64,000 bases of DNA from Spongiibacter taiwanensis (GCF_023702635.1 NZ_CP098455.1:2790001-2854000); one strand, 5' to 3'. Positions 1 through 10,470 are shown, counted from the first letter of the stretch. Notes: generated by a model not told the origin, from the letters alone. Made by a program: numbers and translations.

Positions 1-13
1 CTCACCGGTCTAG

Positions 14-42
14 TTGAGTGCCAGTGAGGATTGGGCTAGTAT
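14..42 (+). promoter_or_regulatory. putative sigma-70 promoter of the OmpA-family gene
   Basis: TTGAGT at 14-19 and TAGTAT at 37-42 are separated by 17 nt, a good sigma-70 arrangement. It would give a 5' untranslated leader of about 130 nt before the ATG at 179. Long leaders are known for ompA-type mRNAs in other bacteria. The leader otherwise shows nothing I recognise. Promoter assignment is by eye only. Confidence 0.45.
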
Positions 43-178
43 CCCGCTATGGTATATGGGGTGGCAATCGAGACATAGAGCTCGAAAAAGCTGGAATGCC
101 AAGTTGCAGGATGCATCGGTAGGAGCCAAAAGAGCGCCATCGATACAATAAATCCATAGCTTAAAGACGGGGTACATA

Positions 179-1225
179 ATGAGGGCATTTATCGTTTTGG
201 CCATTGCGGCCATGACGCTCGTGTGGGCGTCATTCGCATCGGCAGCAGACCAGGCTCGCCCCCACCTTTTCGTTATGGGGAGTTTGACCAAGGTTGACTC
301 TGCCCGAGATACCGATTCCACCAATAATGGCTGGCAAATCGGGATCGGCTACCCGCTCACTGATGCCCTGTACGTTGAAGGCATCTACTTCGACAACGTA
401 TTTGAAACCGGCGAAAACCAGGGCAGCGACTATTACCAGCGCGGTGGTGGTCTCGATCTGCACTACAGCTTTGGTGACCGGGAGCAGTTCACCCCCTTTA
501 TTCTTGGTGGCATCGGCGGCGTCAGCAATGATGTGGTGCCTGATTCTCTCGATGAAGATTCCTTCTATGTGAACGCCGGCGTGGGTTTTGTCGGGCGTTT
601 GTTCAATCTCAAATGGCTCCGCTATCGTGCAGAAGTGCGCTACGTTCACGACGATTATCTTGATGGCATGAATGATGTTCGCGGTGCCGTTGGTCTGGAG
701 GTTGCGCTCGGTGGGGAGAGTCGTCCTGCACCGCGTCAGACAGTGGTTGAAAAAGTGGTGTACCGGGATGTGCCGGTGCGCCGAGTCGATAGCGACGGTG
801 ATGGCGTAGATGATGACCGGGATGACTGCCCTAACACGCTGCCGGGCGCGCGCGTGGATGCCCGTGGCTGCATTATTGAACGCCAGACCATCAGCATCGA
901 TAACGTGACCTTTGACACCAACTCTGCTGAGCTGAGCTTGAATGCCAGAAATATTCTGTCTTCCGCGCTCGCGTTTTTGCGCAGTCAGCCAAATTTAAGT
1001 GCCGAAATTGCCGGTCATACTGACAATGTTGGTGCGGCTGAGTATAATCGTCAGTTGTCGCAGCGCCGCGCTGAATCTGTGCGTGCCTACTTTATCAGTA
1101 ACGGTATTGCTGCCGGTCGTCTGATCGCCCGCGGTTACGGTGAGAGTTCGCCGATTGCGAGTAATGCTACTGCAACAGGGCGCGAAGCAAACCGCCGCGT
1201 CGAACTTCGTTTGATTCCAAGATAA
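179..1225 (+). CDS. OmpA-family outer membrane protein
   Basis: Predicted outer membrane protein anchoring the envelope to peptidoglycan. The N-terminus is a signal peptide ending ASFASA-A near residue 23. Residues about 28-180 look like an eight-stranded OmpA-type barrel (alternating polar/aromatic strands, GIGYPLTDALYVEG, FILGGIGG). A single TSP3-like calcium motif ([15 protein letters not shown]) lies near residue 202 as linker. Residues about 235-348 are an OmpA C-terminal peptidoglycan-binding domain, with FDTNSAELS, AGHTDNVGAAEYNRQLSQRRAE and GYGESSPIASN visible in part. Length 348 is normal for OmpA/OprF-like proteins. It sits 27 bp upstream of a giant TSP3-repeat lipoprotein in the same direction, and both carry TSP3 motifs, so the two may be cotranscribed and act together at the outer membrane (inference). 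Confidence 0.9.
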   Translation: MRAFIVLAIAAMTLVWASFASAADQARPHLFVMGSLTKVDSARDTDSTNNGWQIGIGYPLTDALYVEGIYFDNVFETGENQGSDYYQRGGGLDLHYSFGDREQFTPFILGGIGGVSNDVVPDSLDEDSFYVNAGVGFVGRLFNLKWLRYRAEVRYVHDDYLDGMNDVRGAVGLEVALGGESRPAPRQTVVEKVVYRDVPVRRVDSDGDGVDDDRDDCPNTLPGARVDARGCIIERQTISIDNVTFDTNSAELSLNARNILSSALAFLRSQPNLSAEIAGHTDNVGAAEYNRQLSQRRAESVRAYFISNGIAAGRLIARGYGESSPIASNATATGREANRRVELRLIPR

Positions 1226-1252
1226 GAAAAGCTGTTTTTCGAGGAGCATAAA

Positions 1253-4200
1253 ATGCAACTTAGTAAGCTGATTGCCACGCTTTTTGTGTGCAGCGCCCTC
1301 AGCCTGCAACTGGCAGGCTGTAATTCCGCTGACGACAACAAGGGTGGTAGCTCCGGTAATCCGTCAACAACGCAGGATGCCGATAACGATGGTGTGGTGG
1401 ATGCTGAGGACAATTGTCCGAGCGTAGCCAACTCGAGCCAAGCCGATTCCGACAGCGACGGTGTTGGTGATGCGTGTGACTTTGAAGACGCGGACAGCGA
1501 CGGGATTGCCGACGACATCGACAATTGCCCCTCGGTTGCGAACGCCAATCAGGCTGACACTGATAGCGATGGCGCCGGTAATGCCTGTGACACCGACGAT
1601 GATGGCGACGGTGTGGACGACACAGCAGACAATTGCCCGCTGGCGGCGAACACTAATCAAGCCGACTTTGATAACGACGGTATTGGCGATGTTTGCGATG
1701 ACACTGATGATGATGGTGTAAACGACAATGTCGATAACTGTCCCTCAGTGCAGAATGCTGCTCAGACCGACTCCGATGGTGATGGCCTCGGTAACGCCTG
1801 TGATGCCGATGACGATGGCGACGGCGCAGAGGATGCCTCTGATAACTGTCCAAATGTCGCTAACCCCCTGCAAACCGACACCGATGGTGATGGAGTGGGT
1901 GATGCCTGTGAAACTGACTTCGATGGTGACGGCGTAGCGGATACCGCTGATAACTGCCCATTTGTTGCCAATGCCGATCAGGCAGACGCGGATAATGACG
2001 GCGTGGGCAATGCCTGTGACGACGGTGACAGCGATGGCCTGGTTGATGCGGTCGATAATTGTCCGCTGACAGCGAACCCCGATCAGCGTGACACCGATGG
2101 CGACGGTCTGGGTGATGCCTGCGATACCGATGATGATGCCGATGGTGTTGCCGATGGTGCTGATAACTGCCCATTCACCGCGAATCCCAATCAGGCAGAT
2201 TCTGATGGCGACAACGTGGGCGATGCCTGCCAGGCAGACCGCGATAATGACGGCGTGAACAACGGCTTTGATAATTGTCCCACCGTTCCCAACACCGACC
2301 AGGCTGACACCGACGGCGATGGTGTGGGTAACGCCTGTGACGATTCCGATAATGACGGGGTGCTTGATCCCTTCGATAACTGCCCGTCAACAGCCAACAC
2401 CAACCAAAGCGATATCGATGGTGATGATGTCGGTGATGCCTGTGACCAGGATATTGATGGTGACGGCGAGCTGAACGATGCGGACAACTGCCCGCTGGTG
2501 GTTAACCCTGACCAAACTGACACCGATGGTGATGGTGAAGGAGATGCCTGTCAGGACGACGCGGATGGCGACCTGTTTGGTGACAATTCCGACAACTGTC
2601 CGAATGTTGCCAACCCGGGTCAGGAAGACACCGTTGATGGTGATGGAATTGGTGACGCCTGTGACGATTCCGACAACGATGGTGTTAATGACGACACTGA
2701 CAACTGTCCGCTGGTGGCGAATACCGATCAGGTGAACTCTGATGCGGGCGCGGCCAATGGCGACACCCAGGGTGATGCCTGTGATATCGACGATGATGCC
2801 GACGGCATTCTGGACGGTAGCGATAACTGTCCGACGGTAGCGAACTTTGATCAGGCCGATGCCGGCGGGAATGGCGTTGGTGATGCGTGTGAGGCGGATA
2901 ACGACGCTGATAACGTGCTTGACGATGTCGATAACTGCCCCACTGTCGCAAACACTGCACAAACCGATTATGACGGCGACGGCATTGGTGATGCATGTGA
3001 TGCAGACTCTGACGGCGACGGCGTAGACGATGGAGTCGACAATTGCCCACTGCCGAACGCAGACCAGTTGGATTCTGACGGCGACGGCATCGGTGATGCA
3101 TGTGATGTGGCGGCCATTGCTCAAAACTTCCAGTGCACAGCCGGTGCGCCGATGGGCACAACGGTGGCGACTGTCGAGTCAGGGCTGGTGTGTACGCTGA
3201 CCGATCTGCTGACCGATCCGCTGGTGGAAGGTTGTGATGTCACCTCGCCTGATAACGCGATAGACAATGATCTCGAATCCTTCGCGATCATTAACTATAA
3301 CGTTGGTCTGCTCGATGCGCTGCTCGGTGATGGCGGCCTGAATGTGACCGGCTCGCAAACCTTGCAGGTCAACTTCCCCGAGGCGATTGCCGGTGGTCAA
3401 GTTGTAGGCTTTATTGTGAGCGTGCCCGGCGGCACTGTGGATCTGAGTCTGGCGCGTCGCTTTACCGTAAAAACCTACCTCAACGGTGTGCAAAATGGTG
3501 GCGCCGGTGTGGGTCAAAACACGGCGATTGCCTTGCTCGGTCAGGGGATTGTGCAGAGCAATTCCGGTCTGGGTGGCTTCACCGGTCTGTTCCCGGCCTT
3601 TGATCCTAATGACCCGGCCACCAGCCTGGATCCCGGTGCGTTCAGCTTCCCTGCGTTGGAAGACTACTCCTCCAATGCCAAATATCTGCTGGGCTTTATT
3701 ACCCAACAGGATTTTGATCGGGTAGAGCTGGTGATCGACGCCGAAATTCTGACGGTGGATCTCAACGAAGCGGTCTATGTGTACGACACCTGTACTGGTG
3801 CCGAGCGGGTGATGGTGGACCCGAGTGAACCCGAGGATCCGGCTACTATTGATCCTGAACTGCTTGAGTCCCTGCTGGGTGAAGGCTTTGATCCGGCATC
3901 ACTGGCTGAATTCCTGGAAGAAGGCGGCGACCTCGGCATGCTCGAGGAGCTCTTCCCTGAGCAGCTGGGCGAGCTGATTGATATGCTCGGCGGTGATGAT
4001 CCTGCAGCAGGTCTGCAGACCCTGCTGGACCTGCTCGATGGCGGCGACCCGACCGGTCTCGGCTTGGAAGAGCTGCTGGCGGCGCTGAGTGAAGACCCTC
4101 AGGCGGCATTAACCGAATTGGTTGATAGCCTGGGTGGCGGCGACCCTCAGGCTGGCCTCGAAGAGTTGCTGGCCGGTCTGACCGAGTTGGTGGGTGATGA

Positions 4201-4507
4201 TCCGCAAGCCGCATTGGAGGAATTGCTGGCCGCATTGGGTGATGATCCGGCTCAGGCCATTACCGATCTGCTTGGTGGTATTGGCGGTGGCGGTGACCCC
4301 ACAGCGGCCCTTGAGACATTGACGGAGACTTTGGAGGGTCTGGGTGGAGATCCCACCGCGATTGTGACCGACCTGGTTGATGCGCTGGGTGGTGGTGACG
4401 CTGGTCTTGATGCCTTGGCGGAAATTCTCGACCCAGAAAATCCGACTGCGGCGCTGGATGAGCTGACCACGCTGTTGCCGGGTCTGCTCGGCGGTCTCGG
4501 CGGCTAA
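1253..4507 (+). CDS. very long thrombospondin type 3 repeat lipoprotein
   Basis: A secreted lipoprotein: the signal peptide ends in lipobox L20-A-G-C23, with Asn after the Cys, compatible with outer membrane sorting. Residues about 42-617 are acidic TSP3-type repeats with 16 copies of the DNCP core, typically DxDGxxDxxDNCPxxxNxxQxDxDxDGxGDxC, which bind calcium in known families. Residues about 620-850 form a globular segment with a few cysteines that I do not recognise. From about residue 865 to the end (1084) there is a second, different repeat, period roughly 17-24, of the type GGDPxxALEELLxxL, probably amphipathic helices. Start ATG has a good RBS (GAGGAG at 1241). An intrinsic terminator follows. 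The long DNA repeats are codon-diversified, arguing for old protein-level selection. Function unknown; surface adhesion or calcium-dependent matrix structure is plausible. Confidence 0.85.
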   Translation: MQLSKLIATLFVCSALSLQLAGCNSADDNKGGSSGNPSTTQDADNDGVVDAEDNCPSVANSSQADSDSDGVGDACDFEDADSDGIADDIDNCPSVANANQADTDSDGAGNACDTDDDGDGVDDTADNCPLAANTNQADFDNDGIGDVCDDTDDDGVNDNVDNCPSVQNAAQTDSDGDGLGNACDADDDGDGAEDASDNCPNVANPLQTDTDGDGVGDACETDFDGDGVADTADNCPFVANADQADADNDGVGNACDDGDSDGLVDAVDNCPLTANPDQRDTDGDGLGDACDTDDDADGVADGADNCPFTANPNQADSDGDNVGDACQADRDNDGVNNGFDNCPTVPNTDQADTDGDGVGNACDDSDNDGVLDPFDNCPSTANTNQSDIDGDDVGDACDQDIDGDGELNDADNCPLVVNPDQTDTDGDGEGDACQDDADGDLFGDNSDNCPNVANPGQEDTVDGDGIGDACDDSDNDGVNDDTDNCPLVANTDQVNSDAGAANGDTQGDACDIDDDADGILDGSDNCPTVANFDQADAGGNGVGDACEADNDADNVLDDVDNCPTVANTAQTDYDGDGIGDACDADSDGDGVDDGVDNCPLPNADQLDSDGDGIGDACDVAAIAQNFQCTAGAPMGTTVATVESGLVCTLTDLLTDPLVEGCDVTSPDNAIDNDLESFAIINYNVGLLDALLGDGGLNVTGSQTLQVNFPEAIAGGQVVGFIVSVPGGTVDLSLARRFTVKTYLNGVQNGGAGVGQNTAIALLGQGIVQSNSGLGGFTGLFPAFDPNDPATSLDPGAFSFPALEDYSSNAKYLLGFITQQDFDRVELVIDAEILTVDLNEAVYVYDTCTGAERVMVDPSEPEDPATIDPELLESLLGEGFDPASLAEFLEEGGDLGMLEELFPEQLGELIDMLGGDDPAAGLQTLLDLLDGGDPTGLGLEELLAALSEDPQAALTELVDSLGGGDPQAGLEELLAGLTELVGDDPQAALEELLAALGDDPAQAITDLLGGIGGGGDPTAALETLTETLEGLGGDPTAIVTDLVDALGGGDAGLDALAEILDPENPTAALDELTTLLPGLLGGLGG

Positions 4508-4537
4508 GCCCTGCAAATCAGGCAATGCAACAAAGAG

Positions 4538-4564
4538 AAGGGACGCTGCGGCGTCCCTTTTTTT
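4538..4564 (+). terminator. intrinsic terminator after the TSP3 lipoprotein
   Basis: GGGACGC (4540-4546), loop TGCG, GCGTCCC (4551-4557), followed by seven T. A weaker GC hairpin at 4588-4601 (CCCCG/CGGGG) lies between it and the end of the convergent recN and could serve recN, but it lacks a clear T-run on that strand. Confidence 0.85.
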
Positions 4565-4667
4565 ATCGTCGTTGTTTGCCTATTTAACCCCGCCTTCGGG
4601 GGGTGGCGGCTTGGTGAGGAGGGAGATGGGGGCTTCTCCCCTTGTGTCGAGTGGTTAGGTCGAGTGC

Positions 4668-6335
4668 TTAGTGTCGTGTGCTCAGCATCTCTTTGGCGTG
4701 GGCCAGGGTGTTTTCGGTGATGGCAATGCCGCCCAGCATCCGTGCAATTTCATCAATTTTTTCTTCCTGGGTCAGGAAGGTCAGCTCGGTGCGAAGCTGC
4801 TTGTTGTCGCCGACCTTCTGCACGCGAATATGGTGGTCGCCCTGGCTGGCAACCTGCGCTTGGTGAGTCACACAGAGCACCTGGCTGCGTTGGCCCAGGG
4901 TGCTGAGCAGTTGACCAACAATTTCTGCAGTGGCGCCGCCAATACCGACGTCAATCTCGTCAAAGACCACCGTAGGCACGGCGGCAACCTGGGCGGTGAC
5001 AACCTGGATAGCCAGGCTGATCCGCGATAATTCACCGCCCGATGCAATTTTAGATAGCGCGCCCAATGGTGCACCGGGGTTGGTGCTGATCAGCAGTTCC
5101 ACCTCTTCCTGGCCGTAGGGATGAGCGTCTTCACTGCTTAGTGGGTTGAGGGCCAGCTCCACTTTACAGTGTTTCATGGCCAGCGTGGCGAGTTGCTTCT
5201 CAACTTCTTTTTTCATGGTAGCGGCACCTTTCCGGCGCTTTTCGCTCAGCTTGTCGGCCGCTGTTCGATAGGACTGCCACAGCTGGTTTCGCTGCGTGCG
5301 TAACTGATCGAGTTTTTCATCGGTTGCGTCGAGGCCCTCCAGTTGCGCTGCAAATTCGTCCATTAGTCGAGGGAGCTCCTCGGGTGCCACTCGGTGTTTA
5401 CGGGCGGTCTGATAAATGGTGTCGAGGCGCTCTTCCACCTGTTGCAGCCGCTCAGGGTCGACTTCGGTTGCATCGATCACCTGCTGCAATTCTCGGGCGG
5501 CTTCGTCTATCTGGATCTTTGCGGTTTCCAGTAATTGAATCGCATTGTTTTGGCTGGGGTGCTGGTAATCGCCGCTCTGCAGCGATGACAGGGCCTGGTG
5601 AATTACCCCGAGGGCATTGACCTCACCCTCTTTGCACAGGGCAAGGCTATGGTGGTTGGCGCTCAATATCTGCTCGGCGTTAGCGAGCTGCCCCTGCAAT
5701 GCCTCTAATTCTTCCACTTCGCCCGGCTGCAGGTTGAGCCGTTCCAGTTCCTCGAGCTGATAGCGCAATAATTGCTCCTGAGCATGTTGCTCAGCCTGTT
5801 GGCTCTCCAGCCGCTGAAGGGTTTTGTTCAGCGATTGATAATCCAGATAGTGCTGATGCGTTTGCTCTGCCAAGTCACTGGCCTGGGCAAAGGCGTCCAG
5901 CAATTGTCGCTGATACGGCTTCTTCAATAACGATTGGTGGGCATGTTGGCTGTGGATGTCAATTAACAGGCCGCCCAGCTCCCTCAGGTCTTGCAGGGTG
6001 GCGGGTTGGCCATTGATAAACCCCCGGGAGCGACCCTCACTGGTAATGACTCGGCGCAGCAGGCAGTCGTCGCCATCCAGCAGCTCCCGTTCTGACAGCC
6101 AGGCCTTGGCCTGATCAATGCTGGACAGGTCGAAGGTGGCGTGAATATCCGCTCGATCCGCGCCCTGGCGAACGATGCTGCTATCGGCCCGGTCGCCGAG
6201 GGTCAGGCCGAGGGCGTCGAGCATGATGGATTTACCTGCGCCGGTTTCGCCGGTGAGCACGGTCATTCCGCGCTCCAGCTCGATCTCGAGGCTTTCAGTA
6301 ATGGCGTAGTTGCTAATACTCAAATGGGTCAGCAT
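4668..6335 (-). CDS. recN: DNA repair protein RecN
   Basis: SMC-like ATPase of recombinational double-strand break repair. Residues 29-36 are the Walker A motif GETGAGKS. A long Gln/Glu/Leu-rich coiled coil fills about residues 155-370, and the C-terminal half carries the ABC signature (LSRISLAIQ, around SGGELSR) and Walker B (VVFDEIDVGIGG). The length of 555 aa matches the family. A perfect LexA box lies 25 bp upstream of the start codon, so the gene is expected to be SOS-induced. It is divergent from grpE, as in Pseudomonas. Confidence 0.97.
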   Translation of the reverse strand: MLTHLSISNYAITESLEIELERGMTVLTGETGAGKSIMLDALGLTLGDRADSSIVRQGADRADIHATFDLSSIDQAKAWLSERELLDGDDCLLRRVITSEGRSRGFINGQPATLQDLRELGGLLIDIHSQHAHQSLLKKPYQRQLLDAFAQASDLAEQTHQHYLDYQSLNKTLQRLESQQAEQHAQEQLLRYQLEELERLNLQPGEVEELEALQGQLANAEQILSANHHSLALCKEGEVNALGVIHQALSSLQSGDYQHPSQNNAIQLLETAKIQIDEAARELQQVIDATEVDPERLQQVEERLDTIYQTARKHRVAPEELPRLMDEFAAQLEGLDATDEKLDQLRTQRNQLWQSYRTAADKLSEKRRKGAATMKKEVEKQLATLAMKHCKVELALNPLSSEDAHPYGQEEVELLISTNPGAPLGALSKIASGGELSRISLAIQVVTAQVAAVPTVVFDEIDVGIGGATAEIVGQLLSTLGQRSQVLCVTHQAQVASQGDHHIRVQKVGDNKQLRTELTFLTQEEKIDEIARMLGGIAITENTLAHAKEMLSTRH

Positions 6336-6360
6336 AAGGTGCCTGCGAAAAGATTTTTGT

Positions 6361-6376
6361 CTGTATATTTATACAG
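6361..6376 (-). promoter_or_regulatory. LexA (SOS) box of recN
   Basis: CTGTATATTTATACAG fits CTGT-N8-ACAG perfectly with an AT-rich centre, and flanking bases continue the palindrome weakly. It lies 25 bp upstream of the recN ATG, where bound LexA would cover the promoter. Confidence 0.9.
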
Positions 6377-6436
6377 TATTTCTGGGGCGTCCGACAATAG
6401 CCCCCAAGCGTGGCAGGCAAAAATCTTTTCGGGTGC

Positions 6437-6464
6437 CTTGAAATCGCGCCGGGCAGCCCCATAT
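6437..6464 (+). promoter_or_regulatory. sigma-32 heat-shock promoter of grpE
   Basis: CTTGAA (6437-6442), 14-nt spacer, CCCCATAT (6457-6464). This is an exact match to the enterobacterial RpoH consensus CTTGAA-N13/14-CCCCATnT. It is about 56 bp upstream of the GTG start of grpE. Confidence 0.9.
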
Positions 6465-6519
6465 CCCCTGCATCGCGACGCAAGGTCGCAGTTTTTTGCC
6501 CTGTATTGGAGAGCGAAAG

Positions 6520-7083
6520 GTGGCTGAAGAGCAAGACAAAACTCAAAACCAGGAGGCGCCCGAGGAGGTGTCTCAAGAGGCCCCGGTAGAGACCCCTGAG
6601 GCGGCTGAGGCAGAGCCCAGCCTGGAGGCGCAGCTGGAAGCGGCGCGCCAAGAAGCGGCCGATGCCAAAGAGCAGGCCTTGCGGGCGGCGGCAGAGGCCC
6701 AAAACGCCCGGCGCCGGGCGGAGAAGGATGCCGAGAACGCGCGTAAGTTTGCCCTGGAGAAGTTCGCCGGTGACATGTTGGCCGTAGTGGATAACCTGGA
6801 CCGTGCACTGGCCTCGGCTGACCGGGAAAACGACACCCTCAAGCCGGTGCTGGAAGGGGTCGAGTTGACTCTGAAAGCCATGGTGGATGCCCTGGCGCGC
6901 CATAATGTCGAACAGATTGATCCCACTGGTGAGCCCTTCAACCCCGAGTTTCACGAGGCAATGGCGATGGTGCCCAACCCCAATGTGGAGCCCAACACCG
7001 TTATTGATGTGATGCAGAAGGGTTACACCTTGAACGGTCGCTTGCTGCGGGCGGCGATGGTGGTGGTGGCCAAGGGCGCCTGA
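6520..7083 (+). CDS. grpE: nucleotide exchange factor GrpE
   Basis: Co-chaperone that exchanges ADP on DnaK. I place the start at GTG 6520 ([10 protein letters not shown]...) because GGAGAG at 6509-6514 is 5 nt before it; the frame also opens at TTG 6496 without an RBS. This gives 187 aa. Residues 1-70 are an acidic Glu/Ala/Gln-rich coiled coil, followed by the typical GrpE core ([48 protein letters not shown]), which binds the DnaK ATPase domain. First gene of grpE-dnaK-dnaJ, behind a sigma-32 promoter. Confidence 0.96.
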   Translation: MAEEQDKTQNQEAPEEVSQEAPVETPEAAEAEPSLEAQLEAARQEAADAKEQALRAAAEAQNARRRAEKDAENARKFALEKFAGDMLAVVDNLDRALASADRENDTLKPVLEGVELTLKAMVDALARHNVEQIDPTGEPFNPEFHEAMAMVPNPNVEPNTVIDVMQKGYTLNGRLLRAAMVVVAKGA

Positions 7084-7118
7084 GTTTGACATTTTTTTGA
7101 ATTGGTGGCCCGGCAGGT

Positions 7119-7146
7119 CTTGAAGTTTTCGCCATCGGGCCAATAT
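7119..7146 (+). promoter_or_regulatory. possible second sigma-32 promoter, before dnaK
   Basis: CTTGAA (7119-7124), 14-nt spacer, GCCAATAT (7139-7146). The -35 is perfect; the -10 keeps five of the seven informative bases. It lies in the 121-bp grpE-dnaK gap and would let dnaK be transcribed independently of grpE. Confidence 0.55.
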
Positions 7147-7204
7147 CTAACAGCAAGTCAGTTTCATGCCCTGTGCGGGCAGCGAGAGATAGCGGAGAAC
7201 AAAC

Positions 7205-9127
7205 ATGGGAAAAATCATTGGTATCGACTTGGGGACAACCAACTCCTGTGTCGCCGTGATGGATGGCGACAAGGTCAAGGTCATCGAGAATTCTGAAGGT
7301 GCGCGCACCACACCGTCCATCGTTGCCTACACCGATGACAACGAGATTCTGGTCGGACAGAGCGCCAAGCGCCAGGCAGTGACCAACCCTAAAAACACCC
7401 TGTACGCGGTCAAGCGTTTGATCGGCCGTCGTTTTGAAGATGACGTGGTACAGAAAGACATCAAAATGGTGCCCTACGGCATCACCAAGGCCGACAATGG
7501 CGACGCTTGGGTAGAAGTAAAGGGCGAGAAAATGGCGCCCCCGCAAATTTCTGCCGAAGTGCTGAAGAAAATGAAGAAGACCGCGGAAGACTACTTGGGT
7601 GAGAAAATCACCGAAGCGGTTATCACCGTGCCGGCCTACTTCAATGACTCCCAGCGTCAGGCGACCAAAGATGCCGGTCGCATCGCGGGCCTGGAAGTGA
7701 AGCGGATCATCAACGAGCCCACTGCGGCGGCCCTGGCCTATGGTATGGACAAGGCCAAGGGTGATCGCACCGTGGCGGTATATGACCTCGGTGGCGGTAC
7801 CTTCGATATTTCCATCATCGAAATTGCTGAAGTCGACGGTGAGCACCAGTTCGAAGTGTTGTCCACCAACGGCGACACCTTCCTGGGCGGTGAAGATTTC
7901 GACATGCGCCTGATTGATTACCTGGCGGAAGAGTTCAAGAAAGAAAACGGTATCGACCTGAAAGGCGATTCCCTGGCTGTGCAGCGCCTGAAAGAAGCCG
8001 CTGAAAAGGCCAAGATTGAGCTGTCTTCCAGTCAGCAGACTGAAGTGAACCTGCCCTACATCACTGCCGATGCCACTGGTCCCAAGCACTTGGTGGTCAA
8101 GCTGAGCCGGGCCAAGCTGGAGTCTTTGGTTGAGGATCTGGTCAAGCGTTCGCTGGAGCCGATGAAGATCGCCCTGAAAGACGCTGGTCTGTCTGCCAGT
8201 GAAGTTGACGAAGTGATTCTGGTCGGTGGTCAGACCCGGATGCCGCTGGTGCAGGCCAAGGTATCTGAATTCTTCGGCAAAGATGCGCGCAAAGACGTGA
8301 ACCCTGACGAAGCGGTAGCCATGGGTGCGGCCCTGCAGGGTGCGGTGCTGTCTGGCGACGTGAAAGACGTGCTGCTGTTGGACGTGACCCCGCTGACCCT
8401 GGGTATTGAAACCATGGGCGGTGTGGCCACTCCGCTGATCGAGAAGAACACCACCATTCCGACCAAAAAGTCGCAGGTGTTCTCCACCGCCGAAGACAAC
8501 CAGACCGCCGTGACCATCCATGTGGTGCAGGGTGAGCGCAAGCAGGCTTCCGGCAACAAGTCGCTGGGTCGTTTCGATTTGGCCGATATTCCGCCGGCGC
8601 CCCGCGGTCTGCCGCAAATTGAGGTTACCTTTGATATCGACGCCAACGGTATCCTGCATGTGTCTGCCAAAGACAAGGCCACCGGCAAAGAGCAGTCGAT
8701 TCGCATCACCGCTTCCAGCGGCCTGGACGAGGCCGAAATTGAGAAGATGGTTCGCGACGCGGAAGCCAATGCGGAAGCGGATAAGAAGTTCGAAGCTCTG
8801 GTCACGGCGCGCAATACTGCCGAAGGTCTGGCTAATGCCACTCGCAAAACCCTTGAGGAAGCGGGCGACAAAGCGACTGAGGAAGAGAAGTCTGCTATTG
8901 AGGCGGCGCTGGCTGAAGTGGACGAGGCCATCAAAGGTGACGATGTGGACGCCATTGAAGCGGCGACCAAGAAGTTGACCGAAGCTTCCGGCAGCTTGGC
9001 CCAAAAAATGTATGCCGAACAGGCAGCCCAGGCGGAAGGTGCTCAGGCCGAGGGTGGCGCCAAGGAAGCTGGCGATGACGTCGTTGATGCGGAGTTTGAA
9101 GAAGTTAAAGACGACGACAAGAAGTAA
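7205..9127 (+). CDS. dnaK: chaperone DnaK (Hsp70)
   Basis: ATP-dependent Hsp70 chaperone of the cytoplasm. The nucleotide-binding domain starts [18 protein letters not shown] and contains [13 protein letters not shown] and [10 protein letters not shown]. The substrate-binding beta domain ([33 protein letters not shown]) and helical lid follow. The C-terminus EEVKDDDKK is the usual DnaK tail. Length 640 aa is typical. RBS GGAG just upstream. Works with GrpE and DnaJ encoded on either side. Confidence 0.99.
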   Translation: MGKIIGIDLGTTNSCVAVMDGDKVKVIENSEGARTTPSIVAYTDDNEILVGQSAKRQAVTNPKNTLYAVKRLIGRRFEDDVVQKDIKMVPYGITKADNGDAWVEVKGEKMAPPQISAEVLKKMKKTAEDYLGEKITEAVITVPAYFNDSQRQATKDAGRIAGLEVKRIINEPTAAALAYGMDKAKGDRTVAVYDLGGGTFDISIIEIAEVDGEHQFEVLSTNGDTFLGGEDFDMRLIDYLAEEFKKENGIDLKGDSLAVQRLKEAAEKAKIELSSSQQTEVNLPYITADATGPKHLVVKLSRAKLESLVEDLVKRSLEPMKIALKDAGLSASEVDEVILVGGQTRMPLVQAKVSEFFGKDARKDVNPDEAVAMGAALQGAVLSGDVKDVLLLDVTPLTLGIETMGGVATPLIEKNTTIPTKKSQVFSTAEDNQTAVTIHVVQGERKQASGNKSLGRFDLADIPPAPRGLPQIEVTFDIDANGILHVSAKDKATGKEQSIRITASSGLDEAEIEKMVRDAEANAEADKKFEALVTARNTAEGLANATRKTLEEAGDKATEEEKSAIEAALAEVDEAIKGDDVDAIEAATKKLTEASGSLAQKMYAEQAAQAEGAQAEGGAKEAGDDVVDAEFEEVKDDDKK

Positions 9128-9159
9128 GACCTTGAGCGGGGTATTGCCCCGCTTGGCAA

Positions 9160-9296
9160 GACGCTAGACGGGAGACGGAAGACGCAAAGGCCGAGGTCAG
9201 TGTGTTTTGCGTTCTCCCGTTTGGCATGTTGGAAAAGCGGATTTTTACCGGTGAGCAGGTTGCGTCCTTGAGCGTTTCCCGTCTCCCGTCAAGCGT
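9160..9296 (+). repeat. long inverted-repeat element, copy A (dnaK-dnaJ gap)
   Basis: Left arm 9161-9185 and right arm 9272-9296 are inverted repeats of 25 nt, matching at 22 positions (left arm begins ACGCTAGACGGGAGACGG). The same arm sequence, 21 of 25 identical, recurs in the carA-carB gap. An inner partial arm at 9206-9220 can also pair with the left arm (9168-9175 with 9213-9220; 9182-9188 with 9206-9212), so two exclusive folds are possible. The right arm ends 11 nt before the dnaJ ATG. A short hairpin AGCGGGG/CCCCGCT (9135-9153) precedes the element, right after dnaK. Confidence 0.8.
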
Positions 9297-9307
9297 GTAG
9301 CGAGCCC

Positions 9308-10429
9308 ATGTCAAAACGAGATTATTACGAAATCCTCGGTGTTTCCCGAGATTCCGACGAGAAGGAAATCAAAAAGGCCTATCGCCGGATTGCGATGAAG
9401 AATCATCCCGACCGTAATCCGGATGACCCCAAGGCTATTGATATCTTCAAAGAAGCCACCGAAGCCTACGAAGTGCTTTCTGATAAGGAAAAGCGCGAGG
9501 CCTATGATCGTTTTGGTCACGAAGGTGTGGGCGCAGGAGCCGGCGGCTTTGGCGGCGGTGGTGGCGCGGGCTTCAGCGATATCTTTGGTGATGTTTTTGG
9601 CGATATCTTCGGTGGCGGCGGTCGTCAGCGTGGGCCCCAGCGCGGTTCGGATTTGCGTTACACCCTGGAAATTGACCTGGAGCAGGCGGTTAAAGGCACC
9701 ACGGCCAAGATTCGTATCCCCACCCTGGTCAGCTGTGACACCTGTGATGGCAGCGGCGCCAAGAAAGGCAGCACGCCGCTGACCTGCGGTACCTGTAATG
9801 GTATGGGGCAGGTTCGGATGCAGCAGGGCTTTTTTGCTGTGCAGCAGACCTGTCCTACCTGCCGCGGCTCGGGCAAGGTTATTTCCGACCCCTGTAATAG
9901 CTGTGGTGGCCAGGGTCGTAAGGAAGAGACCAAAACTCTGTCGGTGAAGGTTCCCCCTGGCGTGGATACTGGCGATCGCATCCGCCTGAGTGGCGAGGGT
10001 GAGGCCAGCCCCGATGGCGGTCCGGCCGGGGATCTGTACGTGCAGATGTCGGTGCGGCCGCACCCCATCTTCCAGCGCGACGGCAAGAACCTGTTCTGCG
10101 AAGTGCCGATCAGTTTTGCCGATGCCGCCCTCGGTGGTGAGCTTGATGTACCCACTCTCGATGGTCGGGTGAAGTTGAAGATTCCCGCCGAAACCCAAAC
10201 AGGTCGCTCCTTCCGCTTGCGTGGCAAGGGCATTGCGCCGGTTCGCGGTGGCAGCACTGGTGACCTGATTTGCAAGGTGATCATCGAGACACCGGTGTCG
10301 TTGACCAAACGGCAGAAGGAATTGATTCAGGAATTACAAGCCAGCCTGGAAGGGGACGACAAGCAGTCACCGCGTAAAAAGAGCTGGTTCGATGGTGTGA
10401 AATCCTTCTTCGACGATATGAAGCTCTAG
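9308..10429 (+). CDS. dnaJ: chaperone DnaJ (Hsp40, type I)
   Basis: J-domain protein that delivers substrates to DnaK and stimulates its ATPase. J domain at residues 3-70 with HPD at 33-35, then a Gly/Phe-rich linker ([18 protein letters not shown]). The zinc domain has all four CxxCxGxG motifs ([32 protein letters not shown]), and the C-terminal substrate domain is complete. 373 aa is normal. No strong Shine-Dalgarno is visible (GCGAG); the region just upstream is the right arm of the repeat element, so translation may depend on RNA structure. Confidence 0.99.
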   Translation: MSKRDYYEILGVSRDSDEKEIKKAYRRIAMKNHPDRNPDDPKAIDIFKEATEAYEVLSDKEKREAYDRFGHEGVGAGAGGFGGGGGAGFSDIFGDVFGDIFGGGGRQRGPQRGSDLRYTLEIDLEQAVKGTTAKIRIPTLVSCDTCDGSGAKKGSTPLTCGTCNGMGQVRMQQGFFAVQQTCPTCRGSGKVISDPCNSCGGQGRKEETKTLSVKVPPGVDTGDRIRLSGEGEASPDGGPAGDLYVQMSVRPHPIFQRDGKNLFCEVPISFADAALGGELDVPTLDGRVKLKIPAETQTGRSFRLRGKGIAPVRGGSTGDLICKVIIETPVSLTKRQKELIQELQASLEGDDKQSPRKKSWFDGVKSFFDDMKL

Positions 10430-10442
10430 GCGAAATTGCTCA

Positions 10443-10470
10443 GGGGAAAGGCGCTTTGCGGCCTTTCCCC
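10443..10470 (+). terminator. hairpin after dnaJ
   Basis: GGGGAAAGGC (10443-10452) and GCCTTTCCCC (10461-10470) form a perfect 10-bp stem with an 8-nt loop. There is no T-run directly after it, so it may be a weak or Rho-assisted terminator or a 3'-end stabiliser of the heat-shock mRNA. Confidence 0.6.

Noticed and set aside
1380-3110. Minisatellite or CRISPR-like DNA repeat
   Set aside because: The repetition is at protein level (TSP3 motifs) with diversified codons; unit length varies.
7001-9004. A 667-codon open frame on the minus strand across dnaK
   Set aside because: Mirror of strong GC-biased codon use in dnaK; no RBS, no recognisable domain, and dnaK is unambiguous on the other strand.
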